Positions 25,673-34,819 of a stretch of 64,000 nucleotides of DNA are shown here, piece after piece. Position 1 is the first letter of the stretch. Each line of letters starts with the position of its first letter. Both the position numbers and the translations under genes were made by a program. The stretch comes from Egicoccus sp. AB-alg2 (GTDB lineage Bacteria > Actinomycetota > Nitriliruptoria > Nitriliruptorales > Nitriliruptoraceae). The stretch lies in NCBI RefSeq assembly GCF_041821065.1, contig NZ_JBGUAX010000006.1, positions 62,001 through 126,000 on the forward strand. The letters run 5' to 3'. The notes under the pieces are model-generated. The model worked only from the letters and a program-made list of their open reading frames with translations, had not been told where the DNA came from and ran no database searches.

Positions 25673-27265
25673 ATGGCTGCGCCGACCACCGATGCCCGTC
25701 AGCTGCCGACGTCCGGGCCAGCCGACCCGGGCGACGCCCGGCGGACGCCCACGCGACGGCTGGCACCCCTGGTGCTCCTGGGTGCCGCCGGCCTGTGCGT
25801 CGCGGCGTCGACGTCCAACCACGCCGTGCCCGTCCTGGCCTGGCTGGCGCCGGTGCTGCTGCTGCGGTTCGTGCGGACCACGCCGCGCACGACCGGGCTG
25901 GTGAGCGCCGGGGTGACGTACGCCCTCGCGTTCGCCGTCGCCTGGCACGCGCAGTGGCCGGTGCCGCCGCTGCTCCTGGCGGGGCTGGCCACCGTGTTCT
26001 TCCTGCCCTACGTGGTCGACCGGCTGCTCGGCCCACGACTGCGGCCGGGACCCCGAACGCTGCTGCTGCCGTTCGCCTGGATCTCGGTCGAGTACGCGCT
26101 GGTGTACCTGCCGCTCCTCGAAGGCAGTCCGATCGGTGCGTGGGCCGCCGTGGTGCACAGCCAGTACGGCCAACTGCCGCTGCTGCAACTGCTCGCCGTG
26201 ACCGGTCAGTGGGGCATCGCGTTCCTCGTCGCCTGGACGGCGGCGGTGGCGAATCTGGTGTGGGACCGCGGTGTCGCCGACCGGCAGGCCCGCCGCCTCG
26301 GGGCCGGCGCACTGATGCTGCTGGTCCTCGTGCTGACCGCCGGCGGAGCCCGGCTGGCCCTCGCGGCTGCGCCGGAGGCGACGGTACGTGTAGCCGGCGT
26401 CGTGGTCGAGAACGACGAGATCCTGGTGCGGACCTGGAGCCCAGTCCGGCAGGGCATGCCGCTGGAGCACGACGACCGCGAGGCCTTGACCGACGAGCTC
26501 ACGGCGTTGCACGACCGGCTCTTCGAGCTCAGCGAGCGCGAGATCGCCGCCGGGGCACAGGTCGTCGTCTGGGCCGAGGACAACGCCCTGGTCTTCCGTG
26601 AGGAGGCCGACGCGCTGGTCGGTCGCGGGCAGGCGTTCGCCGCCGAGCACGGCATCGCGCTGTTCATGGGCATGGTCGTGATCGGGACCGGCGAACCGGC
26701 CGACAACCAGGTGGTCGGCGTGACGCCCGACGGCGAGGTGGCGTTCACCTACCTGAAGTCGTTCCCCGCACCAGGCGAGGGCTCACGGGCCGGCGACGGA
26801 CGCATCGCCTGGATGGACACCCCGTGGGGCCGGATCGGGGCCGCCATCTGCTTCGACCACGACTTTCCGCCGCTCATCCGCCAGGCCGGGCGGGCCGGCC
26901 TGGACGTCATGGTCAACCCGGCCGACGACACGCCGGTCATCGACCCGCTGCACCCGCACATGGCCGTCCCGCGTGCCATCGAGAACGGATTCGCCATGGT
27001 GCGCCCGGCGCAGGGCGCCCGCTCGATCGCCGTCGACGCGCTCGGCCGCGTCCTGACGGTGCAGGAGGCGGTCGGCCCCGCCCGCAGCTTCGCCGTCGAC
27101 CTGCCGGTCGCGGGCCGTGCGACCGCCTACGCCCGAATCGGTGACGTCGTCGCCCACGTCGCGATGGCCGGCCTCGTCCTGGTGCCGCTCGCCGGGCGCC
27201 GACGCGCCGCGACCGGGAACCCGCACGCGACCGGGGGTCAGTGGCGCACGTCGAAGCGGTCGTGA
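25673..27265 (+). CDS. lnt-like: Apolipoprotein N-acyltransferase-like (Lnt family) protein
   Basis: 530 residues. Residues 30-230 contain about six membrane helices; the rest is an extracytoplasmic nitrilase-type domain. The triad is E302 (WAEDN), K362 (TYLKSFP) and C393 (AICFDHDF), spaced as in Lnt, which N-acylates the lipid-modified Cys of lipoproteins. A further hydrophobic segment lies near the C-terminus. A bona fide Lnt would be expected to act on lipoproteins such as those encoded at 34.8 and 37.0 kb; a paralogue of other amidase function is possible. Overlaps the convergent acylphosphatase gene by 28 bp. Confidence 0.88.
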   Translation: MAAPTTDARQLPTSGPADPGDARRTPTRRLAPLVLLGAAGLCVAASTSNHAVPVLAWLAPVLLLRFVRTTPRTTGLVSAGVTYALAFAVAWHAQWPVPPLLLAGLATVFFLPYVVDRLLGPRLRPGPRTLLLPFAWISVEYALVYLPLLEGSPIGAWAAVVHSQYGQLPLLQLLAVTGQWGIAFLVAWTAAVANLVWDRGVADRQARRLGAGALMLLVLVLTAGGARLALAAAPEATVRVAGVVVENDEILVRTWSPVRQGMPLEHDDREALTDELTALHDRLFELSEREIAAGAQVVVWAEDNALVFREEADALVGRGQAFAAEHGIALFMGMVVIGTGEPADNQVVGVTPDGEVAFTYLKSFPAPGEGSRAGDGRIAWMDTPWGRIGAAICFDHDFPPLIRQAGRAGLDVMVNPADDTPVIDPLHPHMAVPRAIENGFAMVRPAQGARSIAVDALGRVLTVQEAVGPARSFAVDLPVAGRATAYARIGDVVAHVAMAGLVLVPLAGRRRAATGNPHATGGQWRTSKRS

Positions 27266-27519
27266 CCGGCAGGGGTGTCCTCGGCCGCTTCCACCTCGGT
27301 GACCACGGCGCGCGGCGGGCCGCCGTCACGGATCCAGCGCTCCACCGCTTCGACGGCGTCGGGCGGCCCTTCGAGCCAGGCCTCGACGCTGCCGTCGGCG
27401 CGGTTGGCGACCCAGCCGGTGAGTCCGTGACGTCGCGCCTGCTCGCGCGTCCGGGCCCGGAAGAACACGCCCTGGACGCGGCCGCGCACGGTGAGGTGCC
27501 GAGCGACGTTCGTGGTCAC
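27238..27519 (-). CDS. acyP: Acylphosphatase
   Basis: 93 residues, full length for the family. Signature GRVQGVFFRA with catalytic R21, and GWVANRADGSVE with catalytic N39, hydrolysing carboxyl-phosphate bonds such as in acyl phosphates. GTG 27519 is preceded by GGAGG with 6-base spacing. Its 3' end overlaps the convergent Lnt-like gene. Confidence 0.95.
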   Translation of the reverse strand: MTTNVARHLTVRGRVQGVFFRARTREQARRHGLTGWVANRADGSVEAWLEGPPDAVEAVERWIRDGGPPRAVVTEVEAAEDTPAGHDRFDVRH

Positions 27520-27713
27520 GGGCAGCCTCCGGGCGTCGGAACGAGGTGTCGGACGACGTCCGCATCCTGCCGGTTGCCGGCCCGGTCTGCCGGGCGGGCG
27601 ATCGGTCGCCCGATCGGTCCCGGAGCCGCTCCGCACCCGCTCCGTGTCGACGACCCGCCCCCTCCCTAGACTCGACGCTGCCGGCGAACACCGGCGTCCG
27701 GAGGGGAGGCATC

Positions 27714-28124
27714 ATGGGCCGCATCGAACGCTTCACCAGCCGCGCCGACGCCGAGCTGGCCCGCTCCGTCCTGGAGGACGCCGGCATCCCCGCCTACGTG
27801 TCCGGCGACGACGCCGGCGGCGTGCACCCGGACATCCCGTTCGGCATCGGCGGCACCGCCGTGGTCGTCCCCGACGACCGCCAGCAGGAGGCCGAGCGGC
27901 TCCTGCGTCGCGAACTGCGCGACGACGTCCTCGACGACGCGGAACTGGAGGCGGCCGCGCTGGCCGCCGGTGGCCAGGACGTCGTCGGCGCGCCCGCCAC
28001 CGCCACGCTGCCCGCGGACGAGACCGCCGGCGGACCGGGCCGCGTGGTCCGCGCCGTCGTCGCGGTCGCGCTCGTCCTGCTGCTGTTCCTCGCGGCCTCG
28101 ACCGTGCTCGACCTGCTGCGCTGA
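27714..28124 (+). CDS. DUF2007-type protein with C-terminal membrane helix
   Basis: 136 residues. The N-terminal 70 residues follow the DUF2007 (putative signal-transducing) pattern: [26 protein letters not shown], then [15 protein letters not shown]. An Asp/Ala-rich linker leads to a single C-terminal membrane helix (about 112-133), so it is probably tail-anchored. ATG 27714 follows GAGGGGAGG at good spacing. Function unknown; it lies 61 bp upstream of proS. Confidence 0.78.
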   Translation: MGRIERFTSRADAELARSVLEDAGIPAYVSGDDAGGVHPDIPFGIGGTAVVVPDDRQQEAERLLRRELRDDVLDDAELEAAALAAGGQDVVGAPATATLPADETAGGPGRVVRAVVAVALVLLLFLAASTVLDLLR

Positions 28125-28185
28125 TCCGCGCCGCCCGGCCGCGGCACGCCTGCCCGACCATCCACCTCGACGGAGCTGCTTCGCC

Positions 28186-29952
28186 GTGCTTCTGCGCCTG
28201 TCCGATCTCTTCCTACGCACCCTGCGTGACGACCCGGTCGACGCGGAGCTGCCCGGCCACACCGCCCTGGTGCGGGCCGGCTACGTCCGCCGTGCCGGCG
28301 CCGGCCTGCACACGTGGCTGCCGCTCGGGCACCTCGTGCTCCGCAACGTCGAGCGGATCATCCGCGAGGAGATGGACCGCATCGCCCAGGAGGTCCACTT
28401 CCCGGCGCTGCTGCCGCGCGAGGCCTACGAACGCAGTGGCCGATGGACGGAGTACGGCGACGCGCTGTTCCGGCTGCAGGACCGGCGCGGCGCCGACCAC
28501 CTGCTGGCGCCCACGCACGAGGAGATGTTCACGCTGCTGGTCAAGGACCTGTACTCGTCCTACAAGGACCTGCCGCTGAGCCTGTACCAGATCCAGGCCA
28601 AGTACCGCGACGAGGCCCGGCCGCGGGCGGGGCTGCTGCGCGCCCGCGAGTTCGTCATGAAGGACTCGTACTCGTTCGACGTCGACGACGCCGGGCTGGA
28701 AGCCGCCTACCGGCGTCACCGGGACGCCTACGTCCGGATCTTCGACCGGCTCGGACTCGACTACGTCGTCGTGTCGGCCGTGTCGGGCGCCATGGGCGGT
28801 TCCACCAGCGAGGAGTTCCTCTGCCCCACGCCCGTCGGCGAGGACACCTACGTCCGCTCCCCCGGCGGGTACGCCGCCAACGTCGAGGCGGTCGCCACGC
28901 CGGTGCCCGGGCCACTCCCCTACGACGACGCGCCGCCGGCACACGTCGAGGACACGCCCGACACGCCCACGATCGAGACGCTGGTCGCCTTCGCCAACGA
29001 GCACCTGCCGCGTCCCGACCGCCCGTGGCACGCCGCCGACACCCTCAAGAACGTCGTCGTCATGCTGCGCGCGGTCGACGGCACGCGTGCACCGCTGGTC
29101 GTCGGCGTGCCCGGTGACCGCGACGTCGACACCAAGCGGCTCCAGGCGCAGGTCGACCCGGCGGTCGTCGAACCGTTCACCGACGAGGACTTCGCCGCCC
29201 ACCCGGTGCTGGTCAAGGGCTACATCGGCCCGCAGGTGCTCGGCGAAGACGCTCCCGGCGGGATCCGCTACCTCGTCGACCCGCGCGTGGTCGAGGGCAC
29301 CCGGTGGCTGACGGGTGCCAACGAGGCCGGCCGGCACGTCTTCGACCTCGTCTGCGGCCGTGACTTCCGGCCCGACGGCACCATCGAGGCGGCCGAGGTC
29401 CGCGCCGGTGACCCGGCGCCCGACGGCTCGGGCCCGCTGGAGCTGGCCCGCGGTATCGAGATCGGCCACATCTTCCAGCTCGGCCGCAAGTACGCCGAGG
29501 CCCTCGATCTGCGCGTCCTCGACGAGCACGGCAAGCTCGTGACGGTCACCATGGGCTCGTACGGCATCGGCGTGTCGCGGGCGGTGGCCGCGATCGCGGA
29601 GACCACGGTCGACGAGCTCGGCCTGTGCTGGCCGCGTGCCGTGGCGCCGGCGGACGTCCACGTCGTCGTCGCCGGCAAGGACGACGCCGTCGAGCAAGCG
29701 GCGGAGCGGCTGGCCGCGGACCTGCAGGCCGCGAACGTCCGCGTGCTCCTCGACGACCGGCCGCGGCTGAGCGCCGGGGTGAAGTTCAAGGACGCGGAGC
29801 TGCTCGGTGTGCCCACCATCGTCGTGGTCGGCAAACGGCTGCAGGACGGCGTCGTCGAGGTCCGCGACCGGCGCAGTGGCGAGCGGAGCGAGGTCGCGCT
29901 CGACACGGCCGTGGAACACCTGGTCGCCATCTGCGGCGAGGAGCGACGGTGA
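28186..29952 (+). CDS. proS: Prolyl-tRNA synthetase, bacterial type
   Basis: 588 residues, the length of bacterial-type ProRS. Motif 1 region ([20 protein letters not shown]), motif 2 ([25 protein letters not shown]) and motif 3 ([16 protein letters not shown]) are present, with the editing INS domain between motifs 2 and 3 (about residues 225-400) and a C-terminal anticodon-binding domain. Charges tRNA-Pro in the cytoplasm. GTG 28186 chosen (MLLRLSDLF). The stop overlaps the NUDIX start by 4 bases (GTGA). Confidence 0.97.
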   Translation: MLLRLSDLFLRTLRDDPVDAELPGHTALVRAGYVRRAGAGLHTWLPLGHLVLRNVERIIREEMDRIAQEVHFPALLPREAYERSGRWTEYGDALFRLQDRRGADHLLAPTHEEMFTLLVKDLYSSYKDLPLSLYQIQAKYRDEARPRAGLLRAREFVMKDSYSFDVDDAGLEAAYRRHRDAYVRIFDRLGLDYVVVSAVSGAMGGSTSEEFLCPTPVGEDTYVRSPGGYAANVEAVATPVPGPLPYDDAPPAHVEDTPDTPTIETLVAFANEHLPRPDRPWHAADTLKNVVVMLRAVDGTRAPLVVGVPGDRDVDTKRLQAQVDPAVVEPFTDEDFAAHPVLVKGYIGPQVLGEDAPGGIRYLVDPRVVEGTRWLTGANEAGRHVFDLVCGRDFRPDGTIEAAEVRAGDPAPDGSGPLELARGIEIGHIFQLGRKYAEALDLRVLDEHGKLVTVTMGSYGIGVSRAVAAIAETTVDELGLCWPRAVAPADVHVVVAGKDDAVEQAAERLAADLQAANVRVLLDDRPRLSAGVKFKDAELLGVPTIVVVGKRLQDGVVEVRDRRSGERSEVALDTAVEHLVAICGEERR

Positions 29953-30416
29953 CCGCGCGCCGCAGCGCCGGACTGCTGCTGTACCGGTTCGTCGACGGTG
30001 ACCTGCAGGTGCTGCTGGCGCACATGGGCGGGCCGTTCTGGGCCCGCCGCGACGCCGGCGCGTGGAGCATCCCGAAGGGCGAGTACGCCGACGACGAGGC
30101 ACCGCTCGCGGCGGCCCGCCGCGAGTTCACCGAGGAACTCGGCGTTCCGGTGCCCGACGGCGAGGTCGTCGCGCTCGGCGAGGTCAGCCAGTCGGGCGGC
30201 AAGGTGGTGAGCGCGTTCGCCCTGCACGCCGACCTCGATCCCGACGCCATCGAGCCCGGCACCTTCACCATGGAGTGGCCGAAGGGGTCGGGTCGCGAGC
30301 AGGCGTTCCCCGAGGTGGACCGGGTGGCGTGGTTCGACCCCGCCACGGCCGAAGACAAGCTCGTGACGGCCCAGCGGGCATTCCTGGAGCGGCTGCGGGC
30401 AGCCGTCGCCGGCTGA
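29949..30416 (+). CDS. NUDIX hydrolase
   Basis: 155 residues with a perfect Nudix box from G44 to V66 (Gx5Ex7REUxEExGU: G44, E50, R58, E59, E62, E63, G65). The sequence begins [11 protein letters not shown] and includes AWSIPKGE, resembling the diadenosine-polyphosphate/MutT-like group, but the substrate cannot be told. Translationally coupled to proS through a GTGA overlap. Confidence 0.93.
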   Translation: MTARRSAGLLLYRFVDGDLQVLLAHMGGPFWARRDAGAWSIPKGEYADDEAPLAAARREFTEELGVPVPDGEVVALGEVSQSGGKVVSAFALHADLDPDAIEPGTFTMEWPKGSGREQAFPEVDRVAWFDPATAEDKLVTAQRAFLERLRAAVAG

Positions 30417-30477
30417 CCCGCCCATGGGGACAGCGGTGGCTCGCCGCCGGGGCACCGGCCGCCCTACCGTCGCGTCG

Positions 30478-31395
30478 ATGCAGACCTTCCTTCCCTTCCC
30501 CGACTTCGCGGCCAGCGCGACCGCACTGGACGACCGGCGGCTGGGCAAGCAGCGGGTGGAGACCCTGCAGATCCTGCGGGCGCTCCACCTCGACGGCTAT
30601 GGCTGGCGCAGCCACCCGGCCGTCACGATGTGGCGAGGCCACACCGCGGCACTCGTCGCCTACGGCCTGGCGGTGGTCGACGCCTGGACCGACCGCGGCC
30701 ACGCCGACACCACACGGGCCCTGATGGCCGAGTTCGTCCACCCAGGCGTGCCGGCGACGCAACGTCAGCTGGCGCGCACCGGGGGCCTGCCGCCGTGGCT
30801 GGGTTGGGAGCCGCTGCACCGCTCCCACCGTTCGGCGCTGGTGCGCAAGGACCCCGACCACTACCGGACCCGCTTCCCGGACGTCCCGGACGACCTCGAC
30901 TACGTGTGGCCGCAGCCACCGGCAGCGGCGGCCGGGCCGGGCCGGCGCGAGGCCTGGGTGGTGCGCGGCGAGGTACGCGGCGGCGAGGTCGCGGTCGTGG
31001 CAGAACCCGGCGAGGACCCGTGGGTGCCGCTCGACGCCCGCCCCGGCCGGCTCACGAAGCGGCTGCGGCAGGCCGCGCGGCTGGTCGAGGAGATCGTCGA
31101 AGGTGACGTGCTCCTGGTTCCCGACGGTGCCGACCTCCGCGTCGCCCGGGTGACGGGGAACCACCGCCTGCACGACGGCCACCACGTCCGCCGGGTCAGA
31201 TGGCTCGGCCGCCTGCCGCGCGCTGCCTTGGACTTCCCGGCGGCGCTGCAGGACCCGCAGACCGTCTTCCCGCTGCACGACGAACCGGCCGTGCGTGTCG
31301 CCGCCGGACACGCCGCCGACACGTACGCCGGTACGGAGTGCGGGACGGACGGCACCCCTCACACGACCGCCTTCCCGGCCCGGAGCTCCCCATGA
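30478..31395 (+). CDS. MSMEG_6728-like protein with added C-terminal beta domain
   Basis: 305 residues. The first ~150 (MQTFLPFPDFAASATALDDR, RLGKQRVETLQILRAL, HPAVTMWRGH) match a conserved actinobacterial family I know as MSMEG_6728-like; its biochemical function is not established as far as I know. After a Pro/Ala-rich linker (about residue 155), a second part (GDVLLVPDGADLRVARVTGN...RVRWLGRLPRAALDF) looks like a small beta-barrel of the kind found at the N-terminus of Mrr-like nucleases, though this is weak. The stop overlaps the next gene by ATGA. Confidence 0.75.
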   Translation: MQTFLPFPDFAASATALDDRRLGKQRVETLQILRALHLDGYGWRSHPAVTMWRGHTAALVAYGLAVVDAWTDRGHADTTRALMAEFVHPGVPATQRQLARTGGLPPWLGWEPLHRSHRSALVRKDPDHYRTRFPDVPDDLDYVWPQPPAAAAGPGRREAWVVRGEVRGGEVAVVAEPGEDPWVPLDARPGRLTKRLRQAARLVEEIVEGDVLLVPDGADLRVARVTGNHRLHDGHHVRRVRWLGRLPRAALDFPAALQDPQTVFPLHDEPAVRVAAGHAADTYAGTECGTDGTPHTTAFPARSSP

Positions 31396-32306
31396 CGACC
31401 AGTGGCCTGCACGGCAGCCTCGTCGCCCTCGTCACCCCGATCGACGAGCGCGGCGACATCCACACCGGCGACGTCGAGGTGCTGGTCCGCCGAGCTATCG
31501 ACGACGGCGCCACCGGCGTGGTGCTCGCCGGCACGACCGGTGAGGGCACGCTGCTCGAGCCGTTCCAGCGCGAGACACTCACCCGCGCCGCGCGCGGCGT
31601 CGTCGACGCGTTGGTCGCCGCCGACGGCGAACGGCGTCCGGCCGTGATCGCCGGGGCCTCCGGCCCGACCGTCACCGACCTGGACGCGGACGTCGAGCGG
31701 CTGGCCGGCGCCGGTGCCGACGCGGTGCTCGTGCTCGCGCCGCACACCTATCCGCTGCGGCCGAGCGAGCTGGTCGACCTCCACCTCGGCGTCGCGGAAC
31801 GGACGTCCGTGCCAACCCTCGTCTACCACATCCCCCAGCTGACCGGGTCCTCGCTCACCCCCGAGTCGCTGCCGGATCTGGCCGCACACCCACGTGTGGT
31901 CGGGATGAAGGACTCGTCTCCCGACGCCGACCGTCGTGCCCGCTTCGCCGCCGTCGCGGCGGACCTGCCCGACTTCGCGGTGCTGACCGGCCACGGTCCC
32001 ACCCTGCGGGCCGCGCTCCTGGCGGGCGTCGACGGATCGATCACCGCCGTCGCCAACCTCCGCCAGCGGCAGGTCGTGGCACTGCACGCCGCGGTGGCCG
32101 CCGGTGATGACGCGACGGCCGAGCGGCTACAGGCGAACCTCACCCGGACCGTCGAGTCGCTGGCCGCCGTCGATGCCGCCCTGCCGGCCGTGCTGAAGGC
32201 CGCCCTGCAACTGGACGGGGTCCTGACCGAGCGCTGGTGCCGGCCGCCGCTGCAGTCCGTCCCACCGGCACGGCTCGACCACGTGCGCAGCGCCCTGCTG
32301 CGCTGA
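31392..32306 (+). CDS. Dihydrodipicolinate synthase/N-acetylneuraminate lyase family aldolase
   Basis: 304 residues, (beta/alpha)8 class I aldolase. GTTGEGTLL is the pyruvate-binding loop, the catalytic Tyr is in LVYHIPQ and the Schiff-base Lys in VVGMKDSS. The arginine-containing loop that binds the aspartate-semialdehyde carboxylate in true DapA (YNVPGRT) reads YHIPQLTG here. A role other than lysine biosynthesis, for example a sugar-acid aldolase, is therefore likely. Coupled to the upstream MSMEG_6728-like gene by ATGA. Confidence 0.9.
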   Translation: MTTSGLHGSLVALVTPIDERGDIHTGDVEVLVRRAIDDGATGVVLAGTTGEGTLLEPFQRETLTRAARGVVDALVAADGERRPAVIAGASGPTVTDLDADVERLAGAGADAVLVLAPHTYPLRPSELVDLHLGVAERTSVPTLVYHIPQLTGSSLTPESLPDLAAHPRVVGMKDSSPDADRRARFAAVAADLPDFAVLTGHGPTLRAALLAGVDGSITAVANLRQRQVVALHAAVAAGDDATAERLQANLTRTVESLAAVDAALPAVLKAALQLDGVLTERWCRPPLQSVPPARLDHVRSALLR

Positions 32307-32323
32307 CCCCGCTCGGCCACGCG

Positions 32324-32695
32324 GTGACACCGCCACGGACCGTCGAGGAGTACTTCGCGGGCATGCCACTCGGACTGGACGTCCACCACCGCGTCCGCGA
32401 CCTCCTCGACGAGAACGGCGACGTCGAGGTCCTGGTCACGAAGACCCAGGTGACGTACCGGACGCCCCGACGTGGTTTCGCGGTGCTGTGGCGACCCGGT
32501 GTCCACCTGGACCGGCCGCCCGTGGACCTGGTGCTGTCGGTGCTGCTCGACCGCCCGATCGCGTCGTCGCGATGGCGGCAGGTGGTGCAACTGTCGCCCA
32601 ACCGGTGGCAGCACCATCTCGCCGTGACCGGACTCGCGGACGTCGACGAGGAGGTCGCCGACTGGCTGCGCGAGGCCCAGGAGGCCGCCGTCTGA
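32324..32695 (+). CDS. DUF5655-type small protein
   Basis: 123 residues: TVEEYFAGMPLGLDVHHRVRD, a central VTKTQVTYRTPRRGFAVLW, then SSRWRQVVQLSPNRWQHHLAVT and VADWLREA. This is the pattern of DUF5655-type proteins that occur alone or fused to other domains in actinobacteria; function unknown. GTG 32324 chosen over longer low-complexity readings. Lies 17 bp after the aldolase gene and faces the permease gene, 15 bp away. Confidence 0.72.
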   Translation: MTPPRTVEEYFAGMPLGLDVHHRVRDLLDENGDVEVLVTKTQVTYRTPRRGFAVLWRPGVHLDRPPVDLVLSVLLDRPIASSRWRQVVQLSPNRWQHHLAVTGLADVDEEVADWLREAQEAAV

Positions 32696-32710
32696 CGCTC
32701 GCGCGCCGTG

Positions 32711-34819
32711 TCAGGCGGCCGTGCGCGAACGCCACAGCAGCCACACGAAGTAGGGCGTGCCGATCAGGGCGGTCAGCAGGCCGGCCGGGACCTGCGCCGG
32801 GGCGATGACGCTGCGTCCCAGCGTGTCCGCGATGCTCACCAGGGCGGCGCCCAGCAGGGCCGCCACCGGCAGCAGCCGCCGGTGGTGTGCACCCACGAGC
32901 GCCCGCGCGAGGTGGGGTGCCACCAGACCGACGAACCCGACCACGCCGATGGCGCTGACGGCGGCGGCGGTCAGCAGGGCGGCCGTCAGCAGGGCCGTCA
33001 GGCGGACACGCGCCAACGCGACGCCCAGCACCCGAGGCGTGTCGTCGTCGAGGCGGACGAGGTCGAGTTCGCGGTGCACGAACGCGGCGACCGGCGTCAG
33101 CACCGCCAGCGCCAGCGCGACCGGCGCGACCTGGGCGAGCGTGCGGCCGTACGTGGAGCCGGACAGCCACGTCAGCGCCAACGCGACGTTCCAGGGGCTG
33201 GTGACAAGGATCACGAACGTGATGACGGCACCGGCGCCCTGCCAGACGCCGATCCCGATCAGCACGAGCCGGTCGGAGACCAGGCCGCCGCGCGCCGCCA
33301 GCCCGTACACCAGCGCGAACGCGGCCACGGCGCCGGTCGCGGCCGCGCCGGTGACGCCCCAGATGCCTGCGCTGGGCACGACCAGCAGGACGACGACGGC
33401 CGCCAGGCCGGCCCCGCCGGTGATGCCGAGGAGTCCCGGCTCGGCCAACGGGTTGCGGCACACCGCCTGCACGACGGTGCCGGCGACCGCGAGGGCGGCG
33501 CCGGCGGCCAGCGCGGCGACCACGCGCGGGAAGCGGGCGTCGAGGACCAGGGTCACGACCCGCCCGGAGCGGCCGCTGGCCCAGTTCACCAGGTCACCGC
33601 CCAGCACCCAGAGGTCACCGGCCAGCATGCCGAGCACCGCCGCCCCCAGCACGACTGCCGTCGCGAGCACGGTGACGGTGACGAACCGTCGGCGGGTGCG
33701 GGCCCCGACCCCCGCCGCGGCCGGCTGGCGCGTCGGTCCGGAGTCACGGAACCGGGCGGCGAGCCAGATCAGCACGAGCGCACCGAAGCCGGTGGTGACC
33801 ACGCCGGTCGGGACGTCGATCCCACCCTGGCCGCCGAGGACGGCGCGCAGCAGGACGTCGGCGCCGAGCACGACCAGGATGCCGGTCAGCCCGGCCAGCG
33901 GGAACAGGACCCGGTGGCGGTGCAGGTCGGGCAGCCGCGTCGCGAACAGGCGCACGAGCACGGGGGCGACCAGGCCGACGAAACCGACCGGGCCGGCCAC
34001 CGTCACGGCCGCGGCGCTCAGCAGCACGGCCACCAGCACGACCAGCAGCCGGGTGGTGCGCACCGGCACACCGAGGACCGCCGCCGTGTCGTCGCCGAGT
34101 GCCAGCAGGTCCAGGCGGTGCGCCAGGGCCATCGCGCCGGCCACGCCGACTGCGACGACTGGCGCCATCTGGCTCACGGCGCGCAGGTTGCTCTGCACCA
34201 GCGAGCCGCTGCCCCAGGCGAACAGTCCGACCGTCGCCTCGCCGAACAGCAGCAGCAACAGCACGGTGAGGGAGTGCAGCGCGAGCGCGACGGCGGAGCC
34301 GGCCAGGATCAGCCGGGTCGGGCCGCTGACGCCGCCGGCCGACAGCGCCAGGACCAGCCCGGCGGCGAGGAGCCCGCCCACGAACGCCAGCCCGCCGGCC
34401 GGCAGGACGGGCAGCGACCAGCCGAACGCCGCAGCGGCGACGACCGCGAGGTAGGCACCGGCGTTGACCCCGAGGGTGTCGGGTGAGGCGAGCGGGTTGC
34501 GCGCCAGCGACTGCAGCGCGGCACCGGAGCAGCCGAGCGCGACGCCGACCAGCGCCCCGGCCAGCAGCCGCGGCAGCCGGGACGCCACGAACACCGCGGC
34601 GGTGCGGTCGGCGCCCTGCCCGACGAGGAGCCGCAGCAGATCGCCCGCCCCCACGGACGAGGTCCCCTGGGTGACGTGGACGACCGCGACGACCACCACG
34701 GCGCCCACCGCGAGCGCCCCCACCGCCGCGACCCGGACCGGCCGCACGGGTGCGCTCACTGATGCGGTCGTGTCGGGGGCGTCGGTCCCCGCCCGTCCCG
34801 GCGCGAGCGGTCGCGTCAC
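32711..34819 (-). CDS. FecCD-type siderophore permease, two domains fused in one chain
   Basis: 702 residues, twice the usual FecCD length. Both halves carry the core: GALVGVALGCSGAALQSLARNPLASPD-like (positions about 85-110) in the first and ALAVAGTVVQAVCRNPLAEP in the second, and each ends with a GPVGFVGLVAP or GVVGFVGLVAPH block that contacts the ATPase. The layout equals FhuB of enteric bacteria, so one chain makes the whole channel. The GTG start overlaps the binding-protein stop by 4 bases (GTGA). Third gene of the operon ATPase, binding protein, permease. Confidence 0.93.
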   Translation of the reverse strand: MTRPLAPGRAGTDAPDTTASVSAPVRPVRVAAVGALAVGAVVVVAVVHVTQGTSSVGAGDLLRLLVGQGADRTAAVFVASRLPRLLAGALVGVALGCSGAALQSLARNPLASPDTLGVNAGAYLAVVAAAAFGWSLPVLPAGGLAFVGGLLAAGLVLALSAGGVSGPTRLILAGSAVALALHSLTVLLLLLFGEATVGLFAWGSGSLVQSNLRAVSQMAPVVAVGVAGAMALAHRLDLLALGDDTAAVLGVPVRTTRLLVVLVAVLLSAAAVTVAGPVGFVGLVAPVLVRLFATRLPDLHRHRVLFPLAGLTGILVVLGADVLLRAVLGGQGGIDVPTGVVTTGFGALVLIWLAARFRDSGPTRQPAAAGVGARTRRRFVTVTVLATAVVLGAAVLGMLAGDLWVLGGDLVNWASGRSGRVVTLVLDARFPRVVAALAAGAALAVAGTVVQAVCRNPLAEPGLLGITGGAGLAAVVVLLVVPSAGIWGVTGAAATGAVAAFALVYGLAARGGLVSDRLVLIGIGVWQGAGAVITFVILVTSPWNVALALTWLSGSTYGRTLAQVAPVALALAVLTPVAAFVHRELDLVRLDDDTPRVLGVALARVRLTALLTAALLTAAAVSAIGVVGFVGLVAPHLARALVGAHHRRLLPVAALLGAALVSIADTLGRSVIAPAQVPAGLLTALIGTPYFVWLLWRSRTAA

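Noticed and set aside
28213-30102. Long minus-strand readings across proS and NUDIX
   Set aside because: Antisense of clear aminoacyl-tRNA synthetase and Nudix motifs; Arg/Val/Asp/Gly-rich composition typical of shadow frames.
32708-34486. Long Gln/Arg/His-rich plus-strand readings over the permease
   Set aside because: Antisense to a well-supported FecCD gene; no Shine-Dalgarno or family motif.
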